DNA of 40,855 nt from Pseudovibrio brasiliensis (GCF_018282095.1 NZ_CP074131.1:1-40855); one strand, 5' to 3'. Positions 8,676-17,467 are shown, counted from the stretch's first letter. A program made the numbers and translations. The notes: generated by a model from the sequence alone, not told the origin.

Positions 8676-10103
8676 ATGGCCGTCACGCCTAATCTTAACC
8701 TGCCTCTGCTCGATAGCGGAGAGAAGGTCTCTGAAGATCATCTCAAGATCAACCAGTTTGTCGAAGCTCTGGACACGCGTTTGGGGAACTTTGCGACAAC
8801 AATGGCTGGGCTTGCGACTGCAGGGCATTCTCATGAAATGGCAAAGATCAACGGTCTTGCAGAGGCTCTCGAGCTACTTGCTGCCAAAGATCACAGTCAT
8901 ACGCTGGATGAGCTGGCTGATGTTGAAGTTGAAGGCGCATCTGACGGCAAGATCTTACAAAAGATCGCCGGAAAATGGGGTCTCGGAGATCGTGGTTACA
9001 CTGCCTCCGAGATCAACAATATCGTTGCTGGGCTAGCAGCAAGTGACCATCAACATACCATTACGGATGTAACTGGTCTTTCAGCTCAACTTGCCAATAT
9101 TGCTACAGAACTTGCCGGAAAAGCTGGTTCCGCGGCAGTCTCGCAAGCCTTGAGTGAAAAAGCTGCCAAGAGTGAGGCACTCCTGCTGACAAAAGCTAGG
9201 GTGACTGATGATGGCCGCTTTGAGATCAATAAGGGGACAGTAGAGAGCCCTAACTGGGTCGAGTACAGAAGCGGCGGCGGACTACCTGTTGGGCATGTCA
9301 GTTGGTGCTTCTTTTCTAGGCCTCTGCCGGGACACATCTTTCTCGAGAACCAAATCATCTCGAAAGCGATGTATCCGGAACTGTATGCATGGGCTTTGCC
9401 TGATGCTGTCCCAGCTGCTACCCGAAAAGCAGGGCAGTGGGCCAAAATCGACGGCAAAGATGAGCTGAGAGCCCCTGATACTGAAGGCTATTTCCTTCGA
9501 AGCCTTGAAGCTGGGCGTGAGATTGGCTCTGCGCAAGAGGATGCTTTTAAACAGCACTCACATGCTCAAAAAGTTAATGGCTACGACTACGATACTCATA
9601 GCACTGCTTCACATCCGCATGCATCTGGTACGACGTATTCAATGCCAGCCAGGTGGTCAACTGCACGAACAAGTGAAGAAGGTGCGGATGAAACGAGGCC
9701 ACGAAATTTAGCTTATAAGCTTCAGATCAAGGCGTTTGACATCATTAGTGATCCTGCCTTGGTTCAGGCAGCTTCTGTTGTCTCAAAAGTTGATGAATTG
9801 ATTGCTGAGGTTAGTGCCCTTAAGGCATCCCAATCAGGAATTGGGCAGCAGTGGCATGATGTCAAAGCTCAACGGAGTGTTGGAACGGTTTACAGCAACC
9901 CCACAATGCGGCCAATGGGTGTTTACGTTAGTGGAATAAAGACTTCTTGGGGACATCTGGAGGTCTCAGATAATGGGACAAACTGGATAATTGTAGGTGA
10001 AATTAGCGGAGCTTACCAAGCGCAAATGTTCACGGAAGTACCTCCCAATCATTTCTATAGGGTCACTGGCGGAATCATTAACTATTGGGCGGAGCGCAGG
10101 TAA
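8676..10103 (+). CDS. Tail fibre 1 (collar-domain tip)
   Basis: A 475-aa fibre, the first of seven. Residues 1-110 are the shared N-terminal region (MAVTPNLNLPLLDSGEKVSE, then HSHEMAKINGLAEALELL, then KILQKIAGKWGLGDRGY). Unlike fibres 2-7 it lacks the shared DVYLNNKA middle region. At about residue 207 it passes directly into a phage tail-collar domain (PGHIFLENQIISKAMYPELY, then APDTEGYFLRSLEAGREIGS) with a His-rich turn. The C-terminal 90 residues are a separate beta-rich tip (VSGIKTSWGHLEVSDNGTNW). It is 12 bases from the DUF4815 gene, with AGGAG before the ATG, so it is the only fibre with no terminator between it and the baseplate genes. It may be the default fibre. Confidence 0.88.
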   Translation: MAVTPNLNLPLLDSGEKVSEDHLKINQFVEALDTRLGNFATTMAGLATAGHSHEMAKINGLAEALELLAAKDHSHTLDELADVEVEGASDGKILQKIAGKWGLGDRGYTASEINNIVAGLAASDHQHTITDVTGLSAQLANIATELAGKAGSAAVSQALSEKAAKSEALLLTKARVTDDGRFEINKGTVESPNWVEYRSGGGLPVGHVSWCFFSRPLPGHIFLENQIISKAMYPELYAWALPDAVPAATRKAGQWAKIDGKDELRAPDTEGYFLRSLEAGREIGSAQEDAFKQHSHAQKVNGYDYDTHSTASHPHASGTTYSMPARWSTARTSEEGADETRPRNLAYKLQIKAFDIISDPALVQAASVVSKVDELIAEVSALKASQSGIGQQWHDVKAQRSVGTVYSNPTMRPMGVYVSGIKTSWGHLEVSDNGTNWIIVGEISGAYQAQMFTEVPPNHFYRVTGGIINYWAERR

Positions 10104-10627
10104 TGGAGAAAGGCTACTTCCATAAAGACCGTGGTTACTGGCAAACGATGGGTGATGTCCCATTGGACCGCATCCAGCCTCTGCCAGAGGGGACTGTTGA
10201 AGTTCCTCTTAAGCCCGGACCAGATTACATCTGGAATTCTGAGAACATGGAGTGGGTGAAGCTTCCTTTACCTGCACCAACTGTACAGGATGTCAAAGAA
10301 GAGTGCCTTCGTCGACGAAAGCGACTGGTTGGTCTGAGCGATGATGATCCGGTCTCTCAGTTGGATTATATTCGCCAGAACAATCTTGAAGAAGAACTTG
10401 GGTTGCTTACCATTCAACGAGAGCGTGAATGGATGACAGAAGAGACTATCCGTTTCCAGCAACTCGGGGAACTTCGCGCAAGGCTAAAAGCCGTTAGTGT
10501 GCGGTCTAATGAGATTCAGGCGTACCTCATTCTAATGGAAGAGCAGGTTCACTCGCTGGACATAGCTGATGATGTGCTTTGGGATCCTTCAAAGACATTA
10601 GCTTCGGTTCTGGCAGAACCAACCTGA
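10103..10627 (+). CDS. Fibre assembly protein, type A, for fibre 1
   Basis: A 174-aa protein that begins at the A of the fibre 1 stop codon (TAATG), so the two are translationally coupled. After a variable N-terminal 60 residues (YIWNSENMEWVKLPLPAP) it carries a charged helical body, VKEECLRRRKRLVGLSDDDP then RLKAVSVRSNEIQAYL. This is closely related to the protein encoded at 18996-19544 after fibre 5. It ends in LWDPSKTLASVLAE, a C-terminal signature shared with the type B proteins of other cassettes. Small genes directly after fibres commonly encode chaperones needed for trimer folding or tip attachment; that role is inferred from position and pairing. Confidence 0.7.
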   Translation: MEKGYFHKDRGYWQTMGDVPLDRIQPLPEGTVEVPLKPGPDYIWNSENMEWVKLPLPAPTVQDVKEECLRRRKRLVGLSDDDPVSQLDYIRQNNLEEELGLLTIQREREWMTEETIRFQQLGELRARLKAVSVRSNEIQAYLILMEEQVHSLDIADDVLWDPSKTLASVLAEPT

Positions 10628-10656
10628 TCAGCAATCAAAACAAACAGTTTTTTCTA

Positions 10657-10685
10657 CCCGCACGGCTGAACCGGAGCGGTCTTTT
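10657..10685 (+). terminator. Cassette 1 terminator
   Basis: CCGC-A-CGG / CCG-GA-GCGG hairpin (10658-10679) with loop CTGAA, followed by TCTTTT. It is a weaker member of the same terminator family found after cassettes 3-7. The 90 bases from here to fibre 2 contain only a degenerate form of the conserved pre-fibre leader. Confidence 0.75.
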
Positions 10686-10777
10686 AAAGTTTCCTGATGC
10701 TAGAGGCCTGTTTTCAAATCCATTGGTGTTTTGAGGACTTCTCTCGTTCAGCTGGGATTATCATGGGGATTTGATAG

Positions 10778-12394
10778 ATGGCTGTGACGCCTAATCTAAG
10801 CTTACCGTTGCTCGACAGTGGAGAAAAAGTTTCTGAAGATCATTTGAAGATCAATCAGTTTGTTGAAGCGTTAGATACGCGATTTGGTGAAGTCCTCGCT
10901 ACGATTGCCGGGCTTTCAGAGGTTGGTCATTCGCATGAAATGGCGAAGGTCAACGGACTCTCGGATGCTTTGGACCTGCTTGCTTCCAAGGATCATGGAC
11001 ACAAGCTGGACGATCTGACCGATGTGGATGTTGAAGATGCACCTGATGGTAAGATCCTGCAGAAAATTGCCGGAAAATGGGGGCTCGGAGACCGAAGCTA
11101 CTCCGTTCCTGAGATCAACAATATCGTTGCCGAACTAGCCAGTGATGACCACAAACACCCAATTGCAGATGTTGACGGACTTGCAGATAAGCTAGCCAAG
11201 TTTGCCGATGTGACCAAGAACGCGAAGTTCAATCATGATCTGTCTGTTGGGGGAGATATCTATCTGAACAATAATGCTCTTATTACTGGTGATAGTAATG
11301 GTGAGTTTAGTGACCGATCCGGCAACAATATTGATCATATTCATCATGATGATAGTGGCAAAGGTTGGCATTTTGTTTCTGACAATACTTACAAAAGTCA
11401 AGGTAATTCCAAGCTGCATGCTGGGCAGGTAAATCTCTTTCGCAATGATCTGACGACTAATGGTGCTCAGTACATGCTGAGAGTACGAAATCATTCGTAT
11501 GGACAGGAAAATTTGACTGCAAACCGCAGTAATTCGGGCATCTCAGTCGAAAATTATGTCCATGCTCCACTGAATGGTTCAAAAGATAATGGACGACGGT
11601 TCTATAGTGTAGGAGCTCGTTTCAATGCTTATCTCGTGTCCCAGACTGGATATCTCTACGAAGTTCAAGGATCTGCTTCGCATGGTGCTCATCAAGGGAA
11701 GAGCGATCTTCGTTACCTTTCCGGAGCTTCAGGAATTGCGAGTACTTCTCAAGACGCTGAGGGCACAGTTGAACAAGTTTGGGCTGGGCGATCAATTGCG
11801 ACCCTGGAAGGCGCTATCAGTAAGAATGTGACTGGCCATGAGATCCGCGTAAATCCAAATCATGCGAACGCAACTGTTGAGTACGCTCGCGGGTTACGAC
11901 TAGCTATGGACTATGACGCTGGCACTGTGACGGAAGACCCTATCGCCATTTTTATGAACTATGATGGGAACTGGAGCGGCAAAAAGAAGATTGGTATCTA
12001 CCAAAACGAAGTTCAGGAAAACCATCTGACAGGGACGACCTTTCTTGCCGGCCGGGAAGCTGCTGTAAAGCCATTTGTCAGCGCACCACAGTCTTATAAC
12101 TCAGGCTCGACCAGTGCCCAAAAAGCTTCTGTGTCTCATGGGTTTGGACAGGTACCTATCCGCATCGGGATGTATCTTGTTTGTACAAGCCCTTATGCAA
12201 ACTACGCTGTGGGCGATATCGTTATACCTTATGAAGAATACACCAGAGAAAGTGCTCAGTTTAGTACGTTTTCCGATAGTAACGTTGTTGGTTTGGCGCA
12301 CCGTGGTCAGTTCCTGATCAAAGATAAGAACACTACATCAACTCACAAAGCCCCTTCCTCTTCATTCAAAGTTATTCTGTGGGCAGAGAAATAA
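10778..12394 (+). CDS. Tail fibre 2, without its own assembly gene
   Basis: A 538-aa fibre. The shared N-terminal docking region is followed from about residue 155 by the middle region common to fibres 2-7 (DIYLNNNALITGD, SGNNIDHIHHDDS) and, near residue 358, by RVNPNHANATVEYARGL and MDYDAGTV. The tip begins near residue 431 (SAPQSYNSGSTSAQKASVSH) and is about 108 residues long. Its DNA from 11360 to 11500 is close to fibre 5, while 11977-12035 is almost identical to fibre 3, so the gene looks mosaic. It is preceded by GGGGAT before the ATG. Uniquely, no assembly gene or terminator follows; fibre 3 begins 98 bases later. Confidence 0.88.
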   Translation: MAVTPNLSLPLLDSGEKVSEDHLKINQFVEALDTRFGEVLATIAGLSEVGHSHEMAKVNGLSDALDLLASKDHGHKLDDLTDVDVEDAPDGKILQKIAGKWGLGDRSYSVPEINNIVAELASDDHKHPIADVDGLADKLAKFADVTKNAKFNHDLSVGGDIYLNNNALITGDSNGEFSDRSGNNIDHIHHDDSGKGWHFVSDNTYKSQGNSKLHAGQVNLFRNDLTTNGAQYMLRVRNHSYGQENLTANRSNSGISVENYVHAPLNGSKDNGRRFYSVGARFNAYLVSQTGYLYEVQGSASHGAHQGKSDLRYLSGASGIASTSQDAEGTVEQVWAGRSIATLEGAISKNVTGHEIRVNPNHANATVEYARGLRLAMDYDAGTVTEDPIAIFMNYDGNWSGKKKIGIYQNEVQENHLTGTTFLAGREAAVKPFVSAPQSYNSGSTSAQKASVSHGFGQVPIRIGMYLVCTSPYANYAVGDIVIPYEEYTRESAQFSTFSDSNVVGLAHRGQFLIKDKNTTSTHKAPSSSFKVILWAEK

Positions 12395-12491
12395 GTAATT
12401 TAAGAGCTGATCTGACAGAATTATTTCGCTCTATTAGTGTTCTTGATAGTTCTTCTTTTAGCTCAGCTATGATTACCTAGGAGATTGGATT
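12395..12491 (+). other. Fibre 2-fibre 3 spacer lacking chaperone and terminator
   Basis: Ninety-seven bases with no gene and none of the CCCGC/GCGGG hairpins that close the other cassettes. It keeps the pre-fibre leader (TTGATA at 12443-12448, TATGAT at 12468-12473, AGGAG at 12479-12483). The likely reading is that an assembly gene and terminator have been lost here, so fibres 2 and 3 may be cotranscribed. Confidence 0.5.
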
Positions 12492-12580
12492 ATGGCTGTT
12501 ACGCCCAATCTGAACTTACCGCTGCTCGACAGTGAAGAAAAAGTCTCTGAAGATCATTTAAAGATCAATCAGTTTGTCGA
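12479..12580 (+). repeat. Cassette-start repeat, copy in fibre 3
   Basis: These 102 bases, from AGGAG before the ATG to GTCGA in codon 30, are identical base for base to 15053-15154 at fibre 4 and differ by one base from the fibre 5 copy. Identity at synonymous positions means recent duplication or gene conversion, not protein conservation alone. Confidence 0.9.
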
Positions 12581-14243
12581 AGCGCTGGATGCACGTTTAG
12601 GTGAATTTGCTACAACAGTGGCCGGGCTTGCGACTGCTGGTCACTCGCATGAAATGTCTAAGGTTCAGGGCTTGGCCAAGGCTCTGGACTTGCTTGCTTC
12701 AAAAGACCACCGCCATAAGCTCAATGACCTTGTGGATGTAGAGGTAGAGGATGCACCAGACGGTAAGGTCCTGCAAAAAATTGCTGGAAAATGGGGGCTT
12801 GGTGATCGTGGATATTCTGTTCCTGAGATTAACGGTATCGTTAATGAACTTGCCAATACAACCCAAGATGTGAAGTTCAAAAAAGGGATTTCAGTTGGGA
12901 ACGATGTTTATCTCAACAACAAAGCGATCATTGCCACTGATGCCGATGGTGAATTTACGGATCGTTCTGGCATCAATATCGATCATATCTATCATAATGA
13001 CACTGATAATGCCTGGCATTTTGTATCGGACGATAGCTATAGAGCGCTAGGGAATTCAAAGCTTGTTGCCGGCCGGATTGATTTGCTCAATACAGTTGCA
13101 ACCATGGCGCCTTCGGACCACTGGTTAGCTCGAATTAGAGCGACGTCAACAAATACAGAAAACATTCCTACAAATAGACAGTTTAACTGTCTTAATATTG
13201 AGAATAGGCAGCTTGCTCCTGCGAATGGGTCCAATGATGCTGGATCGCGGTTCTTTAAGCGTGGTGGTTATTTAGCAGCCTTTGCTGATGGCGCTTCTCC
13301 AGGCATCACTTATGAAATGAGCGGCTCACACTCAGTGGCACGACAGCGTGGTGATTCCGATATTCGATACCTCTATGGACAGTTTATGCAGGGAGGGAGC
13401 GATAGAAACTCTACAGGTAATGTCGATTCCCTATACGGATTTCGATCACATTCATACGTAGATGGACAAGGCCAAGTTGGCGTACTTTATGGCGGACATA
13501 TCTCTGTTAACCCCAACCACGCAGATGCCGACGTTACGTATGCTCGCGGCCTATTGATCCATATGGATTATGATGGTGGTACTGTCGAAAATGATCCAAT
13601 TGCACTTTACCAGAATTTTGACGGAGCCTGGAGCGGCAAAAAGAAGATTGGTATCTACCAAAACGAAGTTCAGGAAAACCACCTGACGGGTAAAACCTAC
13701 ATCAATGGTAATGAAGTCTTACACAAAGGGAACGCTCCAAAAGGGAAAGTTCCTGGAGAGTTCTTTTATGTAGCTGGCCCAACAGCACCGGCCGGTAGCC
13801 TCATAGCAAATGGGGCGGTGTTCGACCCTCAGGTGTACCCAGAACTCTATGCCGCTATCGGGACTACCTATGGTGGGACTGCATCAGCTCCACGCCTTCC
13901 TGATGGGCGTGGTGTAGTCGCACGTGGTTTGGATTTGGGGCGTGGTCTAGATTCAGGACGACAACTCGGTACTTATCAAGAAGATGCAATCCCTAATATA
14001 ACAGGACAGTTTTCAGTTGCTGGCAATACTGGACCGATTGCCTTTCCTGCGGGGCAATCAAATGCAGGGCATGTTTCCGGGGCCTTTAAACGTGGGCGTT
14101 CTTATTCTGCTATCGTCAGAAATACAGGCGGCACCTCTTACGGTGCGGAGCTTGATGCATCACTTGTCACGCGGACGACATCTGGCCCCAATGCTGAAGC
14201 TCGTATGAAGAACATCGCCTTAACCCCTTGCATCCAGTACTGA
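12492..14243 (+). CDS. Tail fibre 3 (collar-domain tip)
   Basis: A 583-aa fibre with the shared docking region, the middle region (DVYLNNKAIIATDADGEF) and the HISVNPNHADADVTYARGL segment. From about residue 421 it ends in a tail-collar domain (GEFFYVAGPTAPAGSLIANG, VYPELYAAIGTTYGG, APRLPDGRGVVARGLDLGRG). This differs in sequence from the collar domain of fibre 1. The last residues, ARMKNIALTPCIQY, are a typical end for collar-type fibres. It starts at ATG 12492 with AGGAG 9 bases upstream, inside a repeat shared exactly with fibre 4. The assembly gene follows after eight bases. Confidence 0.88.
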   Translation: MAVTPNLNLPLLDSEEKVSEDHLKINQFVEALDARLGEFATTVAGLATAGHSHEMSKVQGLAKALDLLASKDHRHKLNDLVDVEVEDAPDGKVLQKIAGKWGLGDRGYSVPEINGIVNELANTTQDVKFKKGISVGNDVYLNNKAIIATDADGEFTDRSGINIDHIYHNDTDNAWHFVSDDSYRALGNSKLVAGRIDLLNTVATMAPSDHWLARIRATSTNTENIPTNRQFNCLNIENRQLAPANGSNDAGSRFFKRGGYLAAFADGASPGITYEMSGSHSVARQRGDSDIRYLYGQFMQGGSDRNSTGNVDSLYGFRSHSYVDGQGQVGVLYGGHISVNPNHADADVTYARGLLIHMDYDGGTVENDPIALYQNFDGAWSGKKKIGIYQNEVQENHLTGKTYINGNEVLHKGNAPKGKVPGEFFYVAGPTAPAGSLIANGAVFDPQVYPELYAAIGTTYGGTASAPRLPDGRGVVARGLDLGRGLDSGRQLGTYQEDAIPNITGQFSVAGNTGPIAFPAGQSNAGHVSGAFKRGRSYSAIVRNTGGTSYGAELDASLVTRTTSGPNAEARMKNIALTPCIQY

Positions 14244-14251
14244 GACTACAA

Positions 14252-14920
14252 ATGACCGGTTATAAGACTGTATATTTCACTGATGATAGTGGTGTTTATG
14301 TAGGGGCTGGACTTGCTCAGGAAAGCCCGCGGCAACCTGGTAAATGGATGTTGCCGCAAGGGGCTGTATTAGATGCTCCACCTGAAATCCCATCTGGTAT
14401 GGCAGCACTTCGCAAAGACGAGACATGGTGCCTGGTTCCTGATAACCGAGGTGAAATCTGGTTTGATAAGGATGGTAATGAGGTCGAGATCCAAGAGGTT
14501 GGTGACCCTTTCGAAAAGAATTTAACACGTGAGTCGGCCTCGCTTGTTAAAGAGCCAGATAAGCAAAGCGTTCGGGATTATGCTGAGTTTTTGATCGAAC
14601 AAGGAACGCTGATCAATGGCGTTATGTTTCGGACAAATGCTGAATCTGTAAACCGCTTGCGCGAAATGTTGGATGCATACGACGCAGGTTTGCCAGAAGC
14701 GTTGAACTTTCAGGCACTTACTGCAAACGGTGAGATGCTTGAGCTTGATACGCGTGAAAAGGTGGTAGGCCTTTATCATGCTGCAATCCGGTATCGGGCA
14801 GGGATTGTGACCCGGTCTGCAGAAATCCAGAAACTGGCTTCAATCCCTGATCCTGAGCAAACGGCTCTATGGGATTTGTCAAAGCCGCTTGAAAATATTT
14901 TAGATGATTTGCAAATCTAA
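14252..14920 (+). CDS. Fibre assembly protein, type B (DUF4376-like), fibre 3
   Basis: A 222-aa protein with a DUF4376-like C-terminal half. An N-terminal region with a WCLVPDNRGEIWFDKDGNEV stretch is followed by FLIEQGTLINGVMFRTNAES, VNRLREMLDAYDAG and an end with LWDLSKPLENIL. DUF4376 proteins usually lie directly after phage tail fibres, where they are thought to help assembly. ATG 14252, eight bases after the fibre stop, is the likely start; the upstream in-frame TTG overlaps the fibre end. The binding site is poor, so coupling to fibre translation is likely. The body is homologous to the genes after fibres 4, 6 and 7. Confidence 0.72.
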   Translation: MTGYKTVYFTDDSGVYVGAGLAQESPRQPGKWMLPQGAVLDAPPEIPSGMAALRKDETWCLVPDNRGEIWFDKDGNEVEIQEVGDPFEKNLTRESASLVKEPDKQSVRDYAEFLIEQGTLINGVMFRTNAESVNRLREMLDAYDAGLPEALNFQALTANGEMLELDTREKVVGLYHAAIRYRAGIVTRSAEIQKLASIPDPEQTALWDLSKPLENILDDLQI

Positions 14921-14948
14921 GGCTTCTTAAAAACTGAAGCCTCACCTG

Positions 14949-14978
14949 CCCGCACGGCTTTGCCGGAGCGGGTTTTTT
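14949..14978 (+). terminator. Cassette 3 terminator
   Basis: CCCGC-A-CGGC-TTT-GCCG-GA-GCGGG hairpin (14949-14972) followed by six Ts. It is nearly identical to the cassette 4 terminator at 17437 and part of a longer repeated intergenic unit. Confidence 0.9.
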
Positions 14979-15000
14979 GCTGAACTTTGCGAAGAGATGA

Positions 15001-15194
15001 CGCCTCGAACTTTGGTTTCTTGACGGCGTTTCTCTTCTAGTTGTGACTATCCAGGAGATTGGATTATGGCTGTTACGCCCAATCTGAACTTACCGCTGCT
15101 CGACAGTGAAGAAAAAGTCTCTGAAGATCATTTAAAGATCAATCAGTTTGTCGAGGCATTGGATGCACGTTTAGGTGAGTTTGCCACAACAGTG
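15001..15194 (+). repeat. Long cassette-start repeat, copy before and in fibre 4
   Basis: This 194-base segment aligns without gaps to 17480-17673 at fibre 5 (constant offset 2479) with about six differences by eye. It covers the pre-fibre leader, with TTGACG at 15020-15025, the ribosome binding site and the first 43 codons. The two copies diverge abruptly after GCCACAACAGT. Confidence 0.88.
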
Positions 15195-16913
15195 GCCGGG
15201 CTTGCGACTGCTGGTCACTCGCATGATATGGCAAAGATCTCCGGTCTTGCAGATGCTTTAGAACTGCTGGCAGCGAGAGACCACAGCCATAAACTTGATG
15301 AGCTGGCGGATGTGGATGTTACGGAAGCTCCAGATGGCAAGATCTTGCAAAAAATTGCTGGCAAATGGGGGCTTGGAGAGCGGAGTTATTCGGTTTCTGA
15401 GATCAATAGTCTCTTCCAGACGCAAAAGCATCCTTTAAGCGATATTGTTGGACTTGAAGACCTCCTCGCGAAGTTTGCTAATACCACCAAGAACACAAAA
15501 TTTGAGAAGGGTCTCTCTGTTACGAATGGAGACCTCTATCTCAATAACAAGTCGATCATCGCCAATGATGAGAATGGTGAATTTGCGGAGCGAACTGGCA
15601 GCAATATCGACTCTATCCGGCATGATGATGCGGCCAATGCCTGGCATTTCATCTCTGATGGTAGGATCAATGAACGCGGAAATGCCAATCTTCTCGCCAG
15701 ACGCGTGGATCTGATCGATGACAACATAAATCTGACTTCATCGCATCAGTGGCTTAATCGGGCGCTTTGTCTGTCGAAGCACACTCACGCAATTGACGAA
15801 AATCGTTCAAGCTCCGTTTCCCTTTTCGAGAACAGGCAATACCCGCCGAGTAATGCGGATGCTGAGAAGAGGTTTTACAAACGCGGCCTTTTTGCGATCG
15901 CCGATGAAGAAGCTCCGGCTGGATCAGGTCTGACTTATGAACTGAAGGGCGTTGAGGGACTGGCTCGTCTGAAGGGGGGAGCATCTGTCCACGCGATGAT
16001 CGGCGGAACATCTTACAGTGGAACGTACGAAGACAGTACAGGATCAGTTGAGTATCTTTATGGTCACCGTGCTGGTGCATGGGTGAATGGAAGCGGTCGT
16101 GTCGAGAACTTGCGCGGTGTTTACACGTCAGTTAATCCAAATCATGATCAGGCAATTATCAAGAATGTTCTCGGTACAGCCATTCATATGGACTATGACG
16201 GTGGTACGATTGAAACAAAGCCAATCGCACTTCACATAAACTTTGATGGTGACTGGGATGGCCAGGAACGCATCGGGATTGCACAATATCAAGTCCAGTC
16301 AAATTATTTGACAGGCAAAACCTATATTGAAGGTCAAGAGGTTCTTCATGAGGGGAACTCTGAGGCCGCCATCTCTAAGATTGCTTTTACAACCCCTCGA
16401 AAAATCTCTCGAGTTTATCGCTCTGCGCAAGATATCACTTTAGATTTAGAGGCGGACAGCAACTATGAAGTTTGGGTCATTGGCGGCGGCGGCGGCAATG
16501 AAACAGACCGGTCTGGTCAAGGAGGAGCTGGGGGTGTCTCTACCATTTATCTTGATCGGGATACTTACAAAGGAAAGACATTTTCTGCGATCGTAGGAGC
16601 TGGCGGGAATTCTTCATCCTCAAGTAGCTCTGTTCACGGAGGTGGCGCCTCATCTTTTGTGGGCCATGGCGTGAATGTACAGGCTACAGGAGGAGGTGAA
16701 GGGCACGGAAGTAACGCGTACAGTGGGGAAGGGACTGGTGGGCATGTTAATGTTCCCCGCTCACGCCGCTTCAATAATGGTGGGACACCAAGCTCTTCTT
16801 ATGGTCAAGCAGGATTATCTGGAGACGGTCAAGCAGGAGCAATTGTTGTGAACTATTACTACAATCGATATGCCCCACCTACCCCAGCTGAAAACTACTA
16901 CCAAGTGCCTTGA
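15066..16913 (+). CDS. Tail fibre 4 (glycine-rich adhesin-like tip)
   Basis: The longest fibre, 615 aa. The docking region is followed by a middle region that is more diverged here (DLYLNNKSIIANDENGEFAE) and by TSVNPNHDQAIIKN and IHMDYDGGTIE. From about residue 470 the tip switches to a glycine/serine-rich sequence (EVWVIGGGGGNETDRSGQGG, AGGNSSSSSSSVHGGGASSF), which alternates variable loops with Gly runs. It ends in NYYYNRYAPPTPAENYYQVP. Such polyglycine-sandwich architecture is typical of exchangeable phage adhesin tips (T-even gp38-like). The similarity is in style, not proven homology. The assembly gene follows after 13 bases with AGAGAGA before it. Confidence 0.88.
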   Translation: MAVTPNLNLPLLDSEEKVSEDHLKINQFVEALDARLGEFATTVAGLATAGHSHDMAKISGLADALELLAARDHSHKLDELADVDVTEAPDGKILQKIAGKWGLGERSYSVSEINSLFQTQKHPLSDIVGLEDLLAKFANTTKNTKFEKGLSVTNGDLYLNNKSIIANDENGEFAERTGSNIDSIRHDDAANAWHFISDGRINERGNANLLARRVDLIDDNINLTSSHQWLNRALCLSKHTHAIDENRSSSVSLFENRQYPPSNADAEKRFYKRGLFAIADEEAPAGSGLTYELKGVEGLARLKGGASVHAMIGGTSYSGTYEDSTGSVEYLYGHRAGAWVNGSGRVENLRGVYTSVNPNHDQAIIKNVLGTAIHMDYDGGTIETKPIALHINFDGDWDGQERIGIAQYQVQSNYLTGKTYIEGQEVLHEGNSEAAISKIAFTTPRKISRVYRSAQDITLDLEADSNYEVWVIGGGGGNETDRSGQGGAGGVSTIYLDRDTYKGKTFSAIVGAGGNSSSSSSSVHGGGASSFVGHGVNVQATGGGEGHGSNAYSGEGTGGHVNVPRSRRFNNGGTPSSSYGQAGLSGDGQAGAIVVNYYYNRYAPPTPAENYYQVP

Positions 16914-16926
16914 TTAAGAGAGAGCA

Positions 16927-17406
16927 ATGCCAAATTTTGAAATTAAGGACATCAACGGCGTAGTTGTAAACCGCGTTGTTGCTGAAGTTTTAGAAGATAT
17001 CTCGCTTCAAGAAGGGCAAACAGCAGCATTAATGCGTCCTATGTTTGAGCGTAATGATGTTGCGTCAGAAGCAGAGCGGCGCATTGATGCTGGAACGCAG
17101 ATAAATGACATTCAGTTTTGCTGTGATGACAAAAGCCTTCGTCGGTTAACTGCGCTTTTGCGAAGCTTCGAGCGCGGAGTTATTGGGCCGGAAGGAAAGA
17201 CCTACGAAACCAAGGCGGGTACTTCAATCACGTTCAGGTCTAAAGAGGATGTTGAACTTATACTGAATGTCGCCGAAGATTTTGAGTCTGCGATGCTCGA
17301 ACGGTCAGCCCAGATCCAACGGCTTTCTGCGATCCCTGATCCGTCTCAAGATTTTCTCTGGAACTGCTCGCAATCGCTATCAGAGCTTTTGTCAGCAACT
17401 GATTAA
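16927..17406 (+). CDS. Fibre assembly protein, type B, fibre 4
   Basis: A 159-aa DUF4376-like protein, the shortest of the type B set. A short beta-rich N-terminus (FEIKDINGVVVNRVVAEVLE) precedes the conserved body: VASEAERRIDAGTQINDIQF, LRRLTALLRSFERGVIG, MLERSAQIQRLSAIPDPSQD and LWNCSQSLSELL. The missing longer N-terminal region, compared with the fibre 3 and fibre 7 partners, suggests that the N-terminus matches the individual fibre while the body is constant. The stop codon lies in a strong 13-bp inverted repeat. Confidence 0.72.
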   Translation: MPNFEIKDINGVVVNRVVAEVLEDISLQEGQTAALMRPMFERNDVASEAERRIDAGTQINDIQFCCDDKSLRRLTALLRSFERGVIGPEGKTYETKAGTSITFRSKEDVELILNVAEDFESAMLERSAQIQRLSAIPDPSQDFLWNCSQSLSELLSATD

Positions 17407-17418
17407 GTTGCTGACAAA
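17388..17418 (+). repeat. 13-bp inverted repeat across the assembly-gene stop codon
   Basis: TTTGTCAGCAACT (17388-17400) and AGTTGCTGACAAA (17406-17418) are perfect complements around the loop GATTA. The TAA stop is at 17404-17406. The hairpin precedes the regular cassette terminator by 18 bases. No T-run follows. It could act as an RNA 3' stabiliser or be the footprint of a recombination event; other cassettes lack it. Confidence 0.75.
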
Positions 17419-17436
17419 TAATTAAGAACGTATCCG

Positions 17437-17467
17437 CCCGCACGGCTTTGCCGGAGCGGGTTTTTTT
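17437..17467 (+). terminator. Cassette 4 terminator
   Basis: CCCGC-A-CGGC-TTT-GCCG-GA-GCGGG hairpin (17437-17460) and seven Ts, the same hairpin as after cassette 3. Confidence 0.92.

Noticed and set aside
8016-8834. Minus-strand open frame of 272 aa across the fibre 1 start
   Set aside because: Antisense to two well-supported genes and their junction; the composition is not protein-like.
15020-15049. Strong promoter in front of each fibre
   Set aside because: TTGAC-like -35 elements are present before fibres 3, 4 and 5, but the -10 matches are poor and spacing varies (18-19), so I do not list them as promoters.
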